32,252 nucleotides of DNA from an uncultured bacterium (GCA_949290385.1 CASERY010000108.1:1-32252), one strand, 5' to 3'; positions 1 to 11,833 are shown, numbered from the stretch's first letter. A program made the numbers and translations. The notes: generated from the sequence alone by a model not told the origin.

Positions 1-1753
<1,753 letters not shown>

Positions 1754-1813
1754 TCATCGAGATCAATCGCTTATGATTCTTTTTCAGTTTTTATTCGAGA
1801 ACGTTTCCAGCCA

Positions 1814-2110
1814 TCAGTCAATTACAGCCAGAATATCGGAAGCATTCAGGATCTTGTATTCCTGATCATCGTATTTGATTTCAGTTCCGCCGTATTTGCT
1901 GGTAAGAACCGTATCTCCAACCTTCACATCAAATGCAACACGGTTGCCCTTTTCATCAATTTTACCAGTGCCCAGAGCAATTACTTTCGCTTGCTGCGGC
2001 TTTTCCTTGGCTGCATCCGGGATAAGAATTCCACCCTTCATCTGTTCTCCGATTTCAATGGTCTGAACCAGAACTCTGTCGCCAAGCGGCTGAATCTTGC
2101 AATTTGCCAT
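1814..2110 (-). CDS. groES: co-chaperonin GroES (10 kDa)
   Basis: This is the heptameric lid of the GroEL chamber. The 98-residue protein starts [16 protein letters not shown] and contains the mobile loop/hairpin [29 protein letters not shown] and the C-terminal [16 protein letters not shown] strand. A start at 2110 is chosen over an ATG 51 bases upstream because AGGAG (2121-2125) lies ten bases before it and because family members begin here. It stops with TGA. A hairpin separates it from dnaK upstream, so groES-groEL may have its own promoter in 2111-2170; I could not identify a convincing one, nor a CIRCE operator. Confidence 0.98.
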   Translation of the reverse strand: MANCKIQPLGDRVLVQTIEIGEQMKGGILIPDAAKEKPQQAKVIALGTGKIDEKGNRVAFDVKVGDTVLTSKYGGTEIKYDDQEYKILNASDILAVID

Positions 2111-2171
2111 GGTTTTGTGTCTCCTGTTTAATTTATGTTGAACTGTATGAATAATATTCATATGAAAGAAC

Positions 2172-2203
2172 CGTCAGTCTGGGGTTTTCACATCAGACTG
2201 ACG
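2172..2203 (-). terminator. rho-independent terminator after dnaK
   Basis: A perfect 10-bp inverted repeat, CGTCAGTCTG (2172-2181) and CAGACTGACG (2194-2203), has a 12-base loop and starts 11 bases past the dnaK stop. On the minus strand it is followed by a T-rich run (TTCTTTC). It would uncouple dnaK from groES-groEL, at least partly. Confidence 0.75.
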
Positions 2204-2214
2204 TTTCCAATTAC

Positions 2215-4128
2215 TTACTTGTCGTCATCCACGACTTCAGCATCAACTACGCCGTCATCGTTTTTATTTCCGGTGTTTGTCTGAGCTCCAGCCGCACCCT
2301 GCGCACCAGCTGCGCCCTGAGCCTGCTGCTGTTTGTAAACTTCCTGACCAATAGCCATCAGTTTTTCTTCAAGATCTTTCATCGTGCTCTTCATCGCTTC
2401 GGTATCATCGCGCTCAATCTCTTTCTTGAGCTGTTCCACCGCAGCTGTGACGGGGGCTTTGACGCCATCCGGGACTTTGTCTCCAAGTTCCTTCAGCTGT
2501 TTTTCAGTCTGGTAGACCATTGAATCTGCACGGTTGCGGATCTCAATTTTCTCCTTGATGGCTTTATCCTCATTTTCATGGGCTTTGGCATCATCTACCA
2601 TCTTCTGGATATCCTGTTCAGAAAGACCGCTGCTGGCTGTAATGGTAATTTTCTGTTCCTTACCGGTGCCAAGGTCTTTTGCAGACACATTCAGAATGCC
2701 ATTTGCATCAATATCAAAGGCCACTTCAATCTGAGGAACGCCACGCGGAGCAGGAGCAATGCCATCGAGTCTGAAGCGTCCGATAGACTTGTTGTCTTTG
2801 GCCAAATTACGCTCACCCTGCAGAATATGAATGTCTACAGAAGGCTGGTTATCCACCGCAGTGGAGAATATCTCACTCTTGCGTGTAGGAATGGTTGTAT
2901 TGCGTTCAATCAGCCGAGTCGTAACACCTCCAAGGGTTTCAATTCCCAAAGAAAGCGGAGTCACGTCCAGAAGGACCACATCGCCCAGGCTTGAGTTACC
3001 ACTCAGTACACCACCCTGGATGGCAGCGCCTGCAGCAACAACTTCATCGGGGTTCACGCCTTTGTGCGGCTCACGATGGAAGATTTCTTTGACAACTTCA
3101 GAAACCTTCGGCATACGAGTCATACCGCCTACCAGAATCACCTCATTGATCTGACTGGTAGAAAGACCTGAATCTTTCAGGCAGTTTGTGCAAGGCAACT
3201 TACTGCGCTCAAGAAGAGGATCCACCAGTTTTTCAAGCTGAGCACGAGTCAGTGTCATCTGCAGATGAATAGGACCACTCTGATTCATGGTAATGAACGG
3301 CAGATTGATATCAGAGCTCATGCTGGATGACAACTCAATCTTTGCCTTCTCTGCGGCTTCTTTCAATCTCTGAAGAGCCTGCGGATCATTGCGCAGATCG
3401 ACGCCGTTTTCAGCTTTGAACTGATCAGCAATCCAGTCCATCACAACCTTATCGAAGTCATCACCGCCCAAGTGTGTATCACCGTTGGTAGCCTTCACTT
3501 CAAAGACACCATCACCGATTTCCAGAATGGAGATATCAAAAGTACCGCCGCCCAGGTCATATACAGCAATTGTTTCGTCTTTGCTCTTATCCATACCATA
3601 TGCAAGAGCTGCAGCGGTAGGTTCATTGATAATACGTTTCACATCCAGTCCGGCAATCCGGCCTGCATCCTTTGTAGCCTGACGCTGTGTGTCGTTGAAG
3701 TAAGCAGGAACAGTAATGACAGCTTCTGTAATCTTTTCACCCAGGAATGCTTCAGCATCGGTTTTAAGCTTCTGCAGAATCATTGCGGAAATTTCCGGAG
3801 GTGAATAGAGCTTGTCGCCCACTTTAATATAGGCATCGCCGTTTTTTCCTTCAACGACTTCATAAGGAACTCTTTCCAGTTCGCCTTTCACTTCGTTGAA
3901 TTTACGCCCCATGAAACGCTTGACAGAAAAGATTGTGTTCTTCGGATTGGTTACAGCCTGACGTTTAGCGGTCTGGCCAACCAGTCTTTCTCCATTTTTC
4001 GTAAATGCTACAATGGAAGGCGTTGTATTCGCACCTTCGGCATTGGGAATAATCTTAAAGGTATTTCCATCCATTACAGCCATGCAGCTGTTTGTGGTTC
4101 CAAGGTCAATTCCAAGAATTTTGCTCAT
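2215..4128 (-). CDS. dnaK: Hsp70 chaperone DnaK
   Basis: This is an ATP-driven Hsp70 that binds exposed hydrophobic segments and works with DnaJ and GrpE, neither of which is in the window. It has 637 residues, like the family. The N-terminal phosphate loop [13 protein letters not shown] is followed by [39 protein letters not shown] and [11 protein letters not shown]. The substrate-binding linker is [16 protein letters not shown], and the protein ends in an acidic EVVDDDK tail. The start at 4128 is preferred over an ATG 18 bases upstream because AGGA (4138-4141) is nine bases before it and the protein then begins [10 protein letters not shown]. It is preceded by a sigma-54-type promoter. There is no in-frame TAG; it stops at TAA. 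Confidence 0.99.
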   Translation of the reverse strand: MSKILGIDLGTTNSCMAVMDGNTFKIIPNAEGANTTPSIVAFTKNGERLVGQTAKRQAVTNPKNTIFSVKRFMGRKFNEVKGELERVPYEVVEGKNGDAYIKVGDKLYSPPEISAMILQKLKTDAEAFLGEKITEAVITVPAYFNDTQRQATKDAGRIAGLDVKRIINEPTAAALAYGMDKSKDETIAVYDLGGGTFDISILEIGDGVFEVKATNGDTHLGGDDFDKVVMDWIADQFKAENGVDLRNDPQALQRLKEAAEKAKIELSSSMSSDINLPFITMNQSGPIHLQMTLTRAQLEKLVDPLLERSKLPCTNCLKDSGLSTSQINEVILVGGMTRMPKVSEVVKEIFHREPHKGVNPDEVVAAGAAIQGGVLSGNSSLGDVVLLDVTPLSLGIETLGGVTTRLIERNTTIPTRKSEIFSTAVDNQPSVDIHILQGERNLAKDNKSIGRFRLDGIAPAPRGVPQIEVAFDIDANGILNVSAKDLGTGKEQKITITASSGLSEQDIQKMVDDAKAHENEDKAIKEKIEIRNRADSMVYQTEKQLKELGDKVPDGVKAPVTAAVEQLKKEIERDDTEAMKSTMKDLEEKLMAIGQEVYKQQQAQGAAGAQGAAGAQTNTGNKNDDGVVDAEVVDDDK

Positions 4129-4185
4129 AGTAAGGAATCCTTTCATGGTTATTTGATTTTTTTGATAACTTACGCCTTACTAATA

Positions 4186-4201
4186 AGCAAAGATCATGCC
4201 A
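4186..4201 (-). promoter_or_regulatory. sigma-54 (-24/-12) promoter for dnaK
   Basis: The minus strand reads CTGGCATGATCTTTGCT. It matches the RpoN consensus TGGCACG-N4-TTGC with the invariant GG and GC exactly 12 bases apart and one mismatch in the TGGCACG part. Transcription would start near 4175, leaving a leader of about 47 bases before the dnaK ATG. This is a sequence match only. Confidence 0.65.
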
Positions 4202-4309
4202 GGTCTTCTTCTATTTGATTTTTCTCTTTTGTTTTCAATGATTTATTTTTTTACTCATTCAAAGAGTCTTCAAAAATACTTCCTGAAATCAAAAAACTGA
4301 AGTGTGCCA

Positions 4310-4328
4310 TTGTGTCAATCTGTCACAA
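4310..4328. promoter_or_regulatory. dyad upstream of the dnaK sigma-54 promoter (candidate enhancer 1)
   Basis: TTGTG-N9-CACAA, centred at 4319, lies about 120 bases upstream of the -24 element. Sigma-54 activators usually bind 80-200 bases upstream of the promoter, so the placement fits an enhancer site. Confidence 0.4.
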
Positions 4329-4358
4329 AAGAATCCAGAATCTGCGACATATGGAACA

Positions 4359-4371
4359 CTGTGTGACACAG
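4359..4371. promoter_or_regulatory. dyad CTGTGT-G-ACACAG (candidate enhancer 2)
   Basis: This is a 13-base palindrome, perfect apart from the centre base and centred at 4365. It shares the TGTG/CACA core with the dyad 46 bases away and lies about 166 bases upstream of the -24 element. Apart from these sites, the 405-bp gap 4129-4533 between hrpA and dnaK shows no gene. Confidence 0.4.
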
Positions 4372-4533
4372 GCATCCTGCAGTCGCCGCAGGAAAAGTAT
4401 TCCACCTCCGTTTTTTATTTTTCCTATTCTTGTTTTGTGTCTTGTGTTTCAGGAAATTCCCCCTCTTTCCTATTTTCCGCCTCTCTCGGAGGGGCAATAC
4501 ATCCTCCATCGCCCCCCTTTTTCCAGGAGAATA

Positions 4534-7500
4534 TCAGGAAGGCATTTTCAAGGCATTCCACGCCTTTTCCAGCAAAGGTGGAGAAACCTTCCGAAGCGTC
4601 TGAAGTTCAGGGGTGAAAGCGGAAATTCTTGCTTCTTCCAGATACAGGAAAAAGTCTGCCAGGGATTTCATTCTCTCAAGAGGCTGGTCCATTGATAAGA
4701 CCAGATGAAATTTCCGGAGGTAAGGATCCAGCCATAATCCCTTTTCCCTGTCTTTGGCAGGAGACTGGAGAGCCCGTTCCAGACGAACTGTCAGAGATTT
4801 CAGATACCTCCGGTACTGCTGTACAGCTTCAGGTATACGCAGAAATCCCTTTCTGAACAGAAAATCCAGTTGGCGGGATGCATCCATAAAAGTAAAAGAC
4901 TCCTCCGGCAGGCGATCCAGCAGTCTATCTGCTTTTCCCAAGGCTTCATGAATCTGTTCAAGCATTTCCAGATTCTCTGCAACCAGTTCAGAAAGGATGT
5001 CCCTTGATTCTTCACAAAGTTTTTGAAACTGAGCACCCGAACGAATTTCCACAAGCGGGATCCGCAAGGCTTCTCGAATGGCATTGTTCATAAAATCATC
5101 CTGCCATTCCGAATATTTCTGGAAAAGAGCAAGCTTCATGGAGGAGGGAATCTTCAAAGAATTTTTTAAATAACGCACCAGACTGCCCTGCTCCATCCGG
5201 TACAGTCTGAAAATTCCACGCTCATGCTCAGCAGCCGCCTCATCCGAATTCAGGAACAATGAAATGCCAACGGTTTTTTCAGATTCATCCGTCAACGCAG
5301 GATACACCAAGCGGCTCCGGTCGTCAGCAACCGGAAGAGAAATGGGCAGGACATCCGCTCCTGGCCAGGAAGTGCATCCGGAAACTTCATAGAGTTTGGA
5401 AATCTTGTGGGCACTGGAAATTTTTGAACCTGACTCACGACTTTCCGGCATTTCTGTAACGACCCGTAAAATCCGACCGTTCTCAGAACTGTGCACCGCA
5501 AGTTTCATGCGAAGGAATTCCGGCAGATATTCATCTTCCATACCGGACGGATCTGCGATTTCCTGTCCATAAACGGATTTCAGAAAATCTGCCAAAGCTG
5601 AAGAAAGTTTCTGGTCCATCAGGATATTACCCTTTCTGCATTCCTCCACAAACAGTTCCGTACAGTCTGAAAGCGGCATCAGCTCTTTCCGGATACTTTT
5701 CGGCAGACCCCGGAGCATATAATCCACCTTCCAGCCCAAGTATCCCGGTACAAGATAATCCAGCACATGTCTTGGAAGAAGATTCAATTCATCCTCCCGG
5801 GCATGAAGCGTAATGCCATCATCTTTCTCTCCAGGATCAAATTCATAGACAAGTTTGAAATGCAGTCCGGCAAAACTCAGTCTGTCCGGGAAATCCTCCT
5901 CCCGTACAGACTCCGGAAGAGGAAGTATATAGTCCTCTTTTCTGGGTGCAAAGGCCTGTTTGTGTTTCTGCCAGCAGCGCTTCAGCGATTCCGCACTGTA
6001 AGCCCAGGACGGCAGCACGGAGTCAAAAAAGAGGTACAACGCCTCACTGTCCACCAAAGAATCTTCTCGCCGCATTTTCTGTTCCAGGTGTCGCGCATCC
6101 GCCAAATCTTTTTCGAATGCCTGCACCCAGGGAATTCCCGGCAGATGCACTTTTCCCGTCACAAGCCCTTCCCGGATAAAGACCTCCCGGGCGGCCTATG
6201 GATGAATCGGACCATAATGACGCCGTCTCCCAGGATGAATCACCAGCTGCCCGGCCATAACTTTTTCCCTGGCATACACAAATCCCGATGTGGCATCCCA
6301 ATGAACCGAATCATAGTGCTTCGTGCAGATATGGGGAGCTGTCTCCTCCAGCCATTCCGGCAGAACCACACAACAGTTGCGGGCAAAAACACGGCTGGTC
6401 TCCACCAGAGCAAAAGTCAGAATCCATCTGGGAGGCGCTTTCAGACGTGTTAAAGAAGACCCTGGAAACAGCAGAAAAGAACGTCCGTTCATATCCTGAT
6501 ACATTTTGGTTTCCGGATTCAGACATGCCAGCTGCCGAGGCAATCCGCTCATAAAAGACTTGTGAATATCGTCCTTCCGCCATGAATGTTCCTCTTGTTC
6601 AAGAGATTTTGACAAGTGTTCCGGATGAAAATCTGGAAACAGCTCCAACAGATCTTCTGCGAGGTTGCTCCATTCCCGCATTCTTCTAAAATTCAGAAAA
6701 TATTTTATGCAGAATCTCCGCAGGGCTGAGTTGGAAATATGTCGTTCTCTTTCTGTCGCTTTCCATAAATTCAGGATTGTCAGAAAATCCGATTCCGGAT
6801 CCAGAAATTCCTTTCTTGAGGCATCGGCTTCCGCCGCTTTTTCAAACGGACGCTCCCGTGGATCCTGTATGGAAAGAAAAGACACCGCAGCAATCAGTTC
6901 CGGTAGCACCTGTCTCTTTTTTCCTTCCAAGAGCATTTTCCCCAGATGCGGATCCAGCGGAAACTCTGCCAGAGTCCATCCAACCGACGTAAGATGCTGT
7001 TTTAAATCAATGGCATGAAGATCTTCCAATGCACGAAGCCCTTCCCGTATGTGCGCATTTCCCGGCGGATCCACGAAAGGAAAATCTTGAATAGGCGGCA
7101 GTTTCAAAGCAGCCATCTGGAGAATGACTCCGGCTAGAGAAGAACGCTGAATTTCCGGATCGGTATACGGATCCGCATTTGCCAGATCCTCCTCGCTGTA
7201 CAAATGCACACAGACACCATCCCGCAACCGCCCGCAGCGTCCTCGACGCTGGCGTGCACTTGCCTGGGAAATCATTTCAATCCGAAGCTCCTGAATGCGG
7301 CTTTTCGGATTATAGCGACTGAGACGCACCAGACCGGAATCTACAACAAAGCGAATCCCCGGAATCGTCAGGGAAGTTTCCGCGACATTGGTAGACAGGA
7401 TAATCCGCCTCCGGGTGGAACGTTGAAAAATCCTGGCCTGGTCCGTGGAACTCAAACGGCCGAACAGCGGAAGAATTTCTGTACGGGAATACCGTCGTCC

Positions 7501-8451
7501 CTCCAGGAAATCCAATGCCTCACGGATTTCCCGTTCCCCCGGCAGAAAAACAAGAATGTCTCCGTCGGAATCCAGATCAGACAGAAAATCAATTCCCCGG
7601 GCAACAGCTTCAGAAAGTTCTTCATCCTTGTCCGGCTCCAGAAAACAATCCTCCACAGGAAAAAGCCTGCCTTCCACTTCAATTACCGGAGCATCGTCGA
7701 AAAAAGCGGCAATCCTGGAGGATTCCAATGTGGCCGATGAGATAATCACACGAAGATCTTTTCTGCGCTGCAGCAGAAGTTTCATATATCCAAGCAGAAA
7801 ATCGATATTCAAACTGCGCTCATGTACTTCATCCAGAATAATACAGTCGTACTGAAGAAGATCAGGATCTTCCCTGGTCTCTGCCAGAAGGATGCCGTCT
7901 GTCATGAACTTAACTACCGTTTTGTCGCTTGTACGGTCATCAAAGCGAACCTTGTAGCCGACACCCTGTCCAGGAGCTGTATGCAGTTCAGCACTCAGAC
8001 GCTGAGCCAGCGCTGATGCAGCAATTCGCCTTGGCTGTGTACAGCCGATTCTTCCAGTGCGTCCGAACCCTTGTTTCAACGCGGCTTTGGGCAGCTGGGT
8101 CGTCTTCCCGGACCCAGTGGATCCGCATACGATTACAACCTGGTGATCCCGGAGAGCTTTTTGGATTTCAGGGATTTTTTCAGTAATAGGCAAATCCTTC
8201 GGGAACTCACAAACCAGGCTGTCCGCAACCGGAACCAAAGAACGGTCCTGAGCCAGTACAATCCGATTCAGAAAAGAAGCTGTCTGCTGAGTAAATTCTT
8301 GCACTTTCAACTGGTCGGGAGGCAGTTCCATCAGGCGAAAAAGACGGCGGCGTGCTCCTTCCAGTCTTTTTCTGTCCGAAAGCCGGAGGCGTGCCCATAC
8401 AGCATTCACTTGCTCCTGCAATAAGCAGCAGGAAAAACTTTGTTTTCTCAT
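4534..8451 (-). CDS. hrpA: ATP-dependent RNA helicase HrpA, one gene read through an in-frame UAG
   Basis: This is a DEAH-box 3'-5' RNA helicase; in E. coli HrpA acts on mRNA and stalled ribosomes. Walker A GSTGSGKT is at 110-117, DEVH at 207-210 and SAT at 239-241. The motif VI-type QRRGRCGR is followed by HA2/OB regions, and the C-terminal half is the HrpA-specific DUF3418-type domain. A TAG (6196-6198) falls at residue 752. The same frame continues directly with AAREVFIREGLVTGK, matching E. coli …IDPALCRELFIRHALVEGD…. The combined length of 1,305 residues agrees with E. coli HrpA (about 1,300). The downstream piece has no start codon or ribosome binding site until 12 codons past the TAG. 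No frameshift or other stop is present, and it ends at TGA. The alternative is two split pseudogene pieces, which I consider less likely given the other TAGs. Confidence 0.93.
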
Positions 8452-8547
8452 GTTTTTTCCATACTAGAATTTCCGATGTACTGAATTCTGTCTGTAAGCC
8501 CCCCGCTTAAGTCATTGCGCAGCCGATATTCTGAAATATCCCTCTAC

Positions 8548-8632
8548 ATTTTCATAACGGATTTATACTTCCCCGAGAAGAAAATTTCCTTGTTGATATG
8601 CGAACTCAATCTGAATTTTCACAACGGATTTG
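8548..8632. repeat. short direct repeat pair upstream of hrpA
   Basis: ATTTTCATAACGGATTTA (8548-8565) recurs as ATTTTCACAACGGATTTG (8615-8632) with two mismatches and a 67-base period. It lies upstream of hrpA (minus), so it may be an operator pair or a small duplication. Confidence 0.4.
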
Positions 8633-8670
8633 CGCTTTCCCTTCTGAAAACTTCCTGCAAAATCTCTAGT

Positions 8671-8684
8671 CTATAGATCTATAG
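8671..8684. repeat. perfect 14-bp palindrome CTATAGATCTATAG
   Basis: This is a fully self-complementary site with no loop, in a stretch without genes. It could be a dimeric protein-binding site. No family is assigned. Confidence 0.35.
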
Positions 8685-9007
8685 CGTAAAACTACCTTTG
8701 AAAAAAGAACAGGGAGAACAACCGTTTCCACGCAAAACCTCACCCTCTACTAAGGAATACCACCCCGAACAGGAAGCAGCTCTTTGCCTGCCATTTCAGA
8801 AAACATCTTTTGTCCCTGCCGAATGGAAATCGCAAAAAACAACGCAGTAATATACCGCGGAAAAGATTTTATACAATCCTATTAGGAGGATTCTTTTTCT
8901 GTCTCACGTTTCTGAAAATGCCTTTCTATACTTACAGTTCTTGTAATTTACTATAAACCATCTCATCCTTGTCAAAATTTTCCATGAAAAACTAAAAATC
9001 CATCATA

Positions 9008-9081
9008 GAATTTTTTTGATTTCTCTTGACAAGTTTCATATTCCGGTATATGTTGCTTAATCAGGAATTTTTTTGATTTCT
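9008..9081. repeat. 17-bp perfect direct repeat bracketing a promoter
   Basis: GAATTTTTTTGATTTCT occurs at 9008-9024 and again at 9065-9081, one copy just before the -35 and one just after the expected transcription start. The second copy is also part of a hairpin, TTTTTTGAT-N5-ATCAAAAAA (9069-9091), at the 5' end of the leader. Confidence 0.5.
9026..9054 (+). promoter_or_regulatory. sigma-70-type promoter for the small secreted protein
   Basis: TTGACA (9026-9031), a 17-base spacer and TATGTT (9049-9054, within TATATGTT). It would leave a leader of about 140 bases before the gene at 9203. Confidence 0.5.
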
Positions 9082-9202
9082 TATCAAAAAACAAAAAGAT
9101 CTGTATTTTATTCTGGCTGTAGATTGTCCATGGGTAACAGTCAGAAAAATAAAGCATTTCACAACCAGAAACAAAAACAACACAAAATAAACGGAGATTT
9201 TT

Positions 9203-9661
9203 ATGATGAAACACCGTACTATACTGTTTATGCTTTCCTGCCTGGCCATGTTCCTCTTCACAACAGGCACTGTTTCTGCTCAGGCTCAAGCAGAACTCGA
9301 ATGGAACGAACTTGACATCAAAACCACCGTTCAAAATGCAGATGGCTCCAGATCCAGATACTCCATCGAATTGAAAGTCTACCGCGACAATTCCTATGCC
9401 CAGGTAGAAGTTGAATGCAATGATATTGAATGCAAAATGGATTCAGCCAACCGCAAAGTTCTGGAAGGATGCTCCATCAACACATTGAAAGTCTATGCTG
9501 ATCCCAGCTGTGGCGTTCGGTTCACGCTTTCAGACCCGACCACAGGCAAAGTAGTAACCTGCACTCCAACAGTCCGCGGTATTACCAGCACTGTCACAAC
9601 CGCCGGCACCGGAAGCACAGCAGTGGAAAAACCTGCTGCAACCAATCCATTTGCCAGATAA
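9203..9661 (+). CDS. small secreted protein of unknown function
   Basis: I do not recognise a family. The 152-residue protein starts with a signal peptide (basic MMKHR, hydrophobic core, likely cleavage after VSAQA), so it is exported. The mature part is hydrophilic and beta-rich in character. It has four cysteines (VECNDIECKM, EGCSIN, PSCGV plus a later TCTP) and a Thr/Ser/Gly-rich C-terminal tail ending NPFAR. GGAG (9193-9196) lies six bases before ATG 9203 and nine before a second ATG at 9206, so either start works. It stops at TAA, 47 bases before the thioesterase gene, so the two may share a transcript. The function is open. Confidence 0.75.
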   Translation: MMKHRTILFMLSCLAMFLFTTGTVSAQAQAELEWNELDIKTTVQNADGSRSRYSIELKVYRDNSYAQVEVECNDIECKMDSANRKVLEGCSINTLKVYADPSCGVRFTLSDPTTGKVVTCTPTVRGITSTVTTAGTGSTAVEKPAATNPFAR

Positions 9662-9708
9662 CAGGAATTATCTTCAGTAAAAGACTCAAACTTTCTCAGA
9701 GAAAACCA

Positions 9709-10506
9709 ATGGAAACTCCAGCCTCATGGACAGGCGATTATTCGCTTCAGCTTAATGAGATTGCTCCGGATGGGAAAATCCGAACTTGCGTACTCTTCAA
9801 CATTCTTCAGGATGCTGCAGGGAAGCATGCAGATCAGCTGGGGCTGGGGCTTCGTCAACTTCGAGAAAACCATCTGATATGGGTACTTTCCCGTATTCGC
9901 CTTCGCATGGACGAATATCCCGAATACGGGGACAGTATCCGGATTGTTACGTATCCCAGCGGTTTTGACCGGCTTTTTGCCTATCGACAGTTTGAAATGC
10001 TTTCCGCTGACAGTGGAAAGCGTCTCGGGGTAGCAGGCAGTGCCTGGTTGACACTGAACCCAGAAAACTATCATCCTGTTCCGCCTGAAAAATACATCCG
10101 GAACAGAAGGCCATGGAATCAAAACCGGGAAATTTTCTTTCAGAAAGATCTCGGAAAAATCCATATGCCGCAGGAACAGATGTCCAGCCTGATTCTGCCG
10201 CATCGCATTTCCTGCACAGAAATTGATTATAACAATCATTTGAACAACGCCTATTATGCGGTCTTTACAGAAGATTTTCTGGGAGAAGCCTCCAAGTCCC
10301 TTGTGCGAATGCGGGATGTCCAGATTAATTTCAATGCTTCAACCGCTTTCCAGGATACCTTATACTGTCAAGGTGTTTAGGAGAATGCTTCCGGTCTTTT
10401 TTATGTGGAAGGCATTCAAAAAAGTTCTGGAAAAAATGCTTTTCAGGCACATGGGATCTTTGAGAAAGTGCCCATGCCTTCTAAATCTTGTTCAATCAAC
10501 CGCTGA
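9709..10506 (+). CDS. acyl-ACP thioesterase (FatA/FatB-like), read through an in-frame UAG
   Basis: This enzyme hydrolyses acyl-ACP to release free fatty acids in the cytosol. The 265-residue protein has the double hot-dog layout. The first domain contains VLFNILQDAAGKHADQLGL and HLIWVLSRIRLRM. The second contains the catalytic pattern EIDYNNHLNNAYY, with the D-x-N-x-H residues of the family. A TAG at 10378-10380 (residue 224) interrupts the second hot-dog. The frame continues with ENASGLFYVEGIQKSS…QAHGIFEK to TGA at 10504-10506, which supplies the missing last strands. No ribosome binding site or start follows the TAG. The ribosome binding site before ATG 9709 is weak. The gene converges on lysR, with 28 bases between their ends. 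Confidence 0.88.
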
Positions 10507-10534
10507 ATACGGTAAGTATTTCTTTTACGCTGTT

Positions 10535-11437
10535 TTATATGTCCTTTTTTTTCTCCGGACAGCAGTCTCTAATTTGATCCAGAAAAACTGCAGCCGCTTT
10601 TGAAAAAACCTGATATTTCTTCCAGACAAGGCTGGAACCTGATTCCAATACAGGATTCAAGGGTAGAAAGCAGAGATTTTCCCCAGCGATATTTCCAAAT
10701 TCCAGTGTAAGTGCACTGGCAAGGCCTCTTTTTACAAGAAGAGAAGCGTTTCCAATCAGATTGTGCACTGCTACAATATTCAGTTTTTCAAGAGTTCCCC
10801 CAAACCATTCCACGTAAGGATTCCTCACCGCCTTGCTGTGCAGATCACATCTGGAACAAATCAGCGGAATATTCCGCAAATCTTCCGGAGAAACAGACCT
10901 TTTTCCTGCAAGCGGATTATCAGTACGTGTCAGTAATCCCCAACGGTCCTTGCCAGGTAGTGTTATGCTTCCATATTTTGTAACATCCACAGGTTGTAGA
11001 AGAATACCGAAATCAAGCAGTCCGTTATCAAGCCGGCTCATCACATCATCTGCAACGCCTGTATATAAATGATATCGTATGTTAGGGTAAATACTATGGA
11101 GTTCACAAATTGCATCTGCAACTAATTCCATTGCCTGACATTCTCCCCCGCCAATATAAATATCTCCGGCAATATTTTCGCCAATTGAATTGAACTCAGA
11201 TTCTGTTTTCTATACCAGTGCCAGAATTTCTTCTGCACGTTTACGCAGAAGAATCCCCTCCGGTGTCAATGTGATATCATGAGTTTCGCGGTTCAGCAGT
11301 TTCTGTCCAAGTTCCTCCTCCAGATCCATCATCTGTCTTGAAAGCGTCGGCTGTGTGACATGCAGATATTTTGCAGCACGGGTGAAACTGCGTTCTCTGG
11401 CAACCGCCAGGAAATAACGAAGTAATCTGAGCTCCAT
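10535..11437 (-). CDS. LysR-family transcriptional regulator, read through an in-frame UAG
   Basis: This is a DNA-binding regulator controlled by a small ligand. The N-terminal winged helix-turn-helix reads MELRLLRYFLAVARERSFTR and then AAKYLHVTQPTLSRQMMDLEEELG, followed by the coiled linker. TAG (11210-11212) falls at residue 76 in that linker, in EEILALV-TAG-KTESEF, where LysR proteins usually carry Glu, Gln or Asp. The frame then continues through GDIYIGGGECQAM and the whole effector-binding domain to TAA. The combined 300 residues is the normal LysR length. Alone, the first piece has no ligand domain and the second has no DNA-binding domain. AAGGA precedes the ATG. Divergent from the redox operon at 11834, it is the likely regulator of that operon and of itself. 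Confidence 0.93.
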
Positions 11438-11463
11438 AAGAAAATCCTTTCATTTCCTATCAT

Positions 11464-11492
11464 ACTATAATCTACCAATCCATGCCTGTAAA
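11464..11492 (-). promoter_or_regulatory. promoter of the lysR gene
   Basis: On the minus strand TTTACA (11487-11492), a 17-base spacer and TATAGT (11464-11469). The -35 box lies at the centre of the dyad at 11473-11505, which would allow autorepression. Confidence 0.5.
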
Positions 11493-11505
11493 GCATAGGC
11501 TGGTA
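11473..11505. promoter_or_regulatory. LysR-type operator dyad
   Basis: A 33-base dyad centred at 11489 has nested arms TACCA (11473-11477) with TGGTA (11501-11505) and ATGC (11482-11485) with GCAT (11493-11496). All arms share one centre. It sits 36 bases upstream of lysR in the divergent gap, the usual place for a LysR recognition site. Confidence 0.6.
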
Positions 11506-11604
11506 TATCAAGAAAGTATTTGCTGCCATTCCATATTGAATTACATTAAAATCATAGAGGAGACAAGACATAAATCTATTTTACAAATTACAAAACGCGC
11601 TGTC

Positions 11605-11712
11605 ATGGATTTTGAATCCATACTTCTCGACATTCAAAAGGATGTCCTGAAAAAAATACTCGAAACAAATCCAGGATCGCAAACGTCTTCTTCTGTCTCT
11701 GAAAAAAAATAA
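11605..11712 (+). CDS. possible very small protein in the divergent gap
   Basis: A 35-residue frame, MDFESILLDIQKDVLKKIL…, ends in SSSVSEKK at TAA. An amphipathic helix is possible, but no good ribosome binding site precedes the ATG; the nearby AGAGGAGA at 11557 has no close start. It lies between the operator and the flavodoxin gene and may simply be leader sequence. Confidence 0.2.
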   Translation: MDFESILLDIQKDVLKKILETNPGSQTSSSVSEKK

Positions 11713-11833
11713 ATCATGCGGAATATACCGCTGTAAAGGGACAAATAAATAGAATCCAATTCACTGATTGAATTCCCTTGAGGAATCTTCGGCAGATAGA
11801 AAACAAAACACTTTAAAAAAGGAGAACAGCAAA

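Larger units (their letters stand above)
8452..9007. other. intergenic region without a recognised gene
   Basis: No credible coding frame is visible on either strand. It holds an 18-base imperfect direct repeat (core ACGGATTT, at 8548-8565 and 8615-8632). There is a perfect 14-bp palindrome CTATAGATCTATAG at 8671-8684. A small hairpin AATCCT-N6-AGGATT (8875-8892) is followed by CTTTTTC, which could be a weak plus-strand terminator. A small RNA here cannot be excluded. Confidence 0.4.

Noticed and set aside
2111-4300. CIRCE (HrcA) operator before dnaK or groES
   Set aside because: No TTAGCACTC-N9-GAGTGCTAA-like pair in either upstream region.
4376-4392. Hairpin CCTGC-N7-GCAGG as a terminator
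   Set aside because: Short stem and no T run on either strand.
8972-9334. 120-residue minus-strand frame over the 9203 gene
   Set aside because: It covers the promoter and signal peptide of the plus-strand gene and shows no family features.
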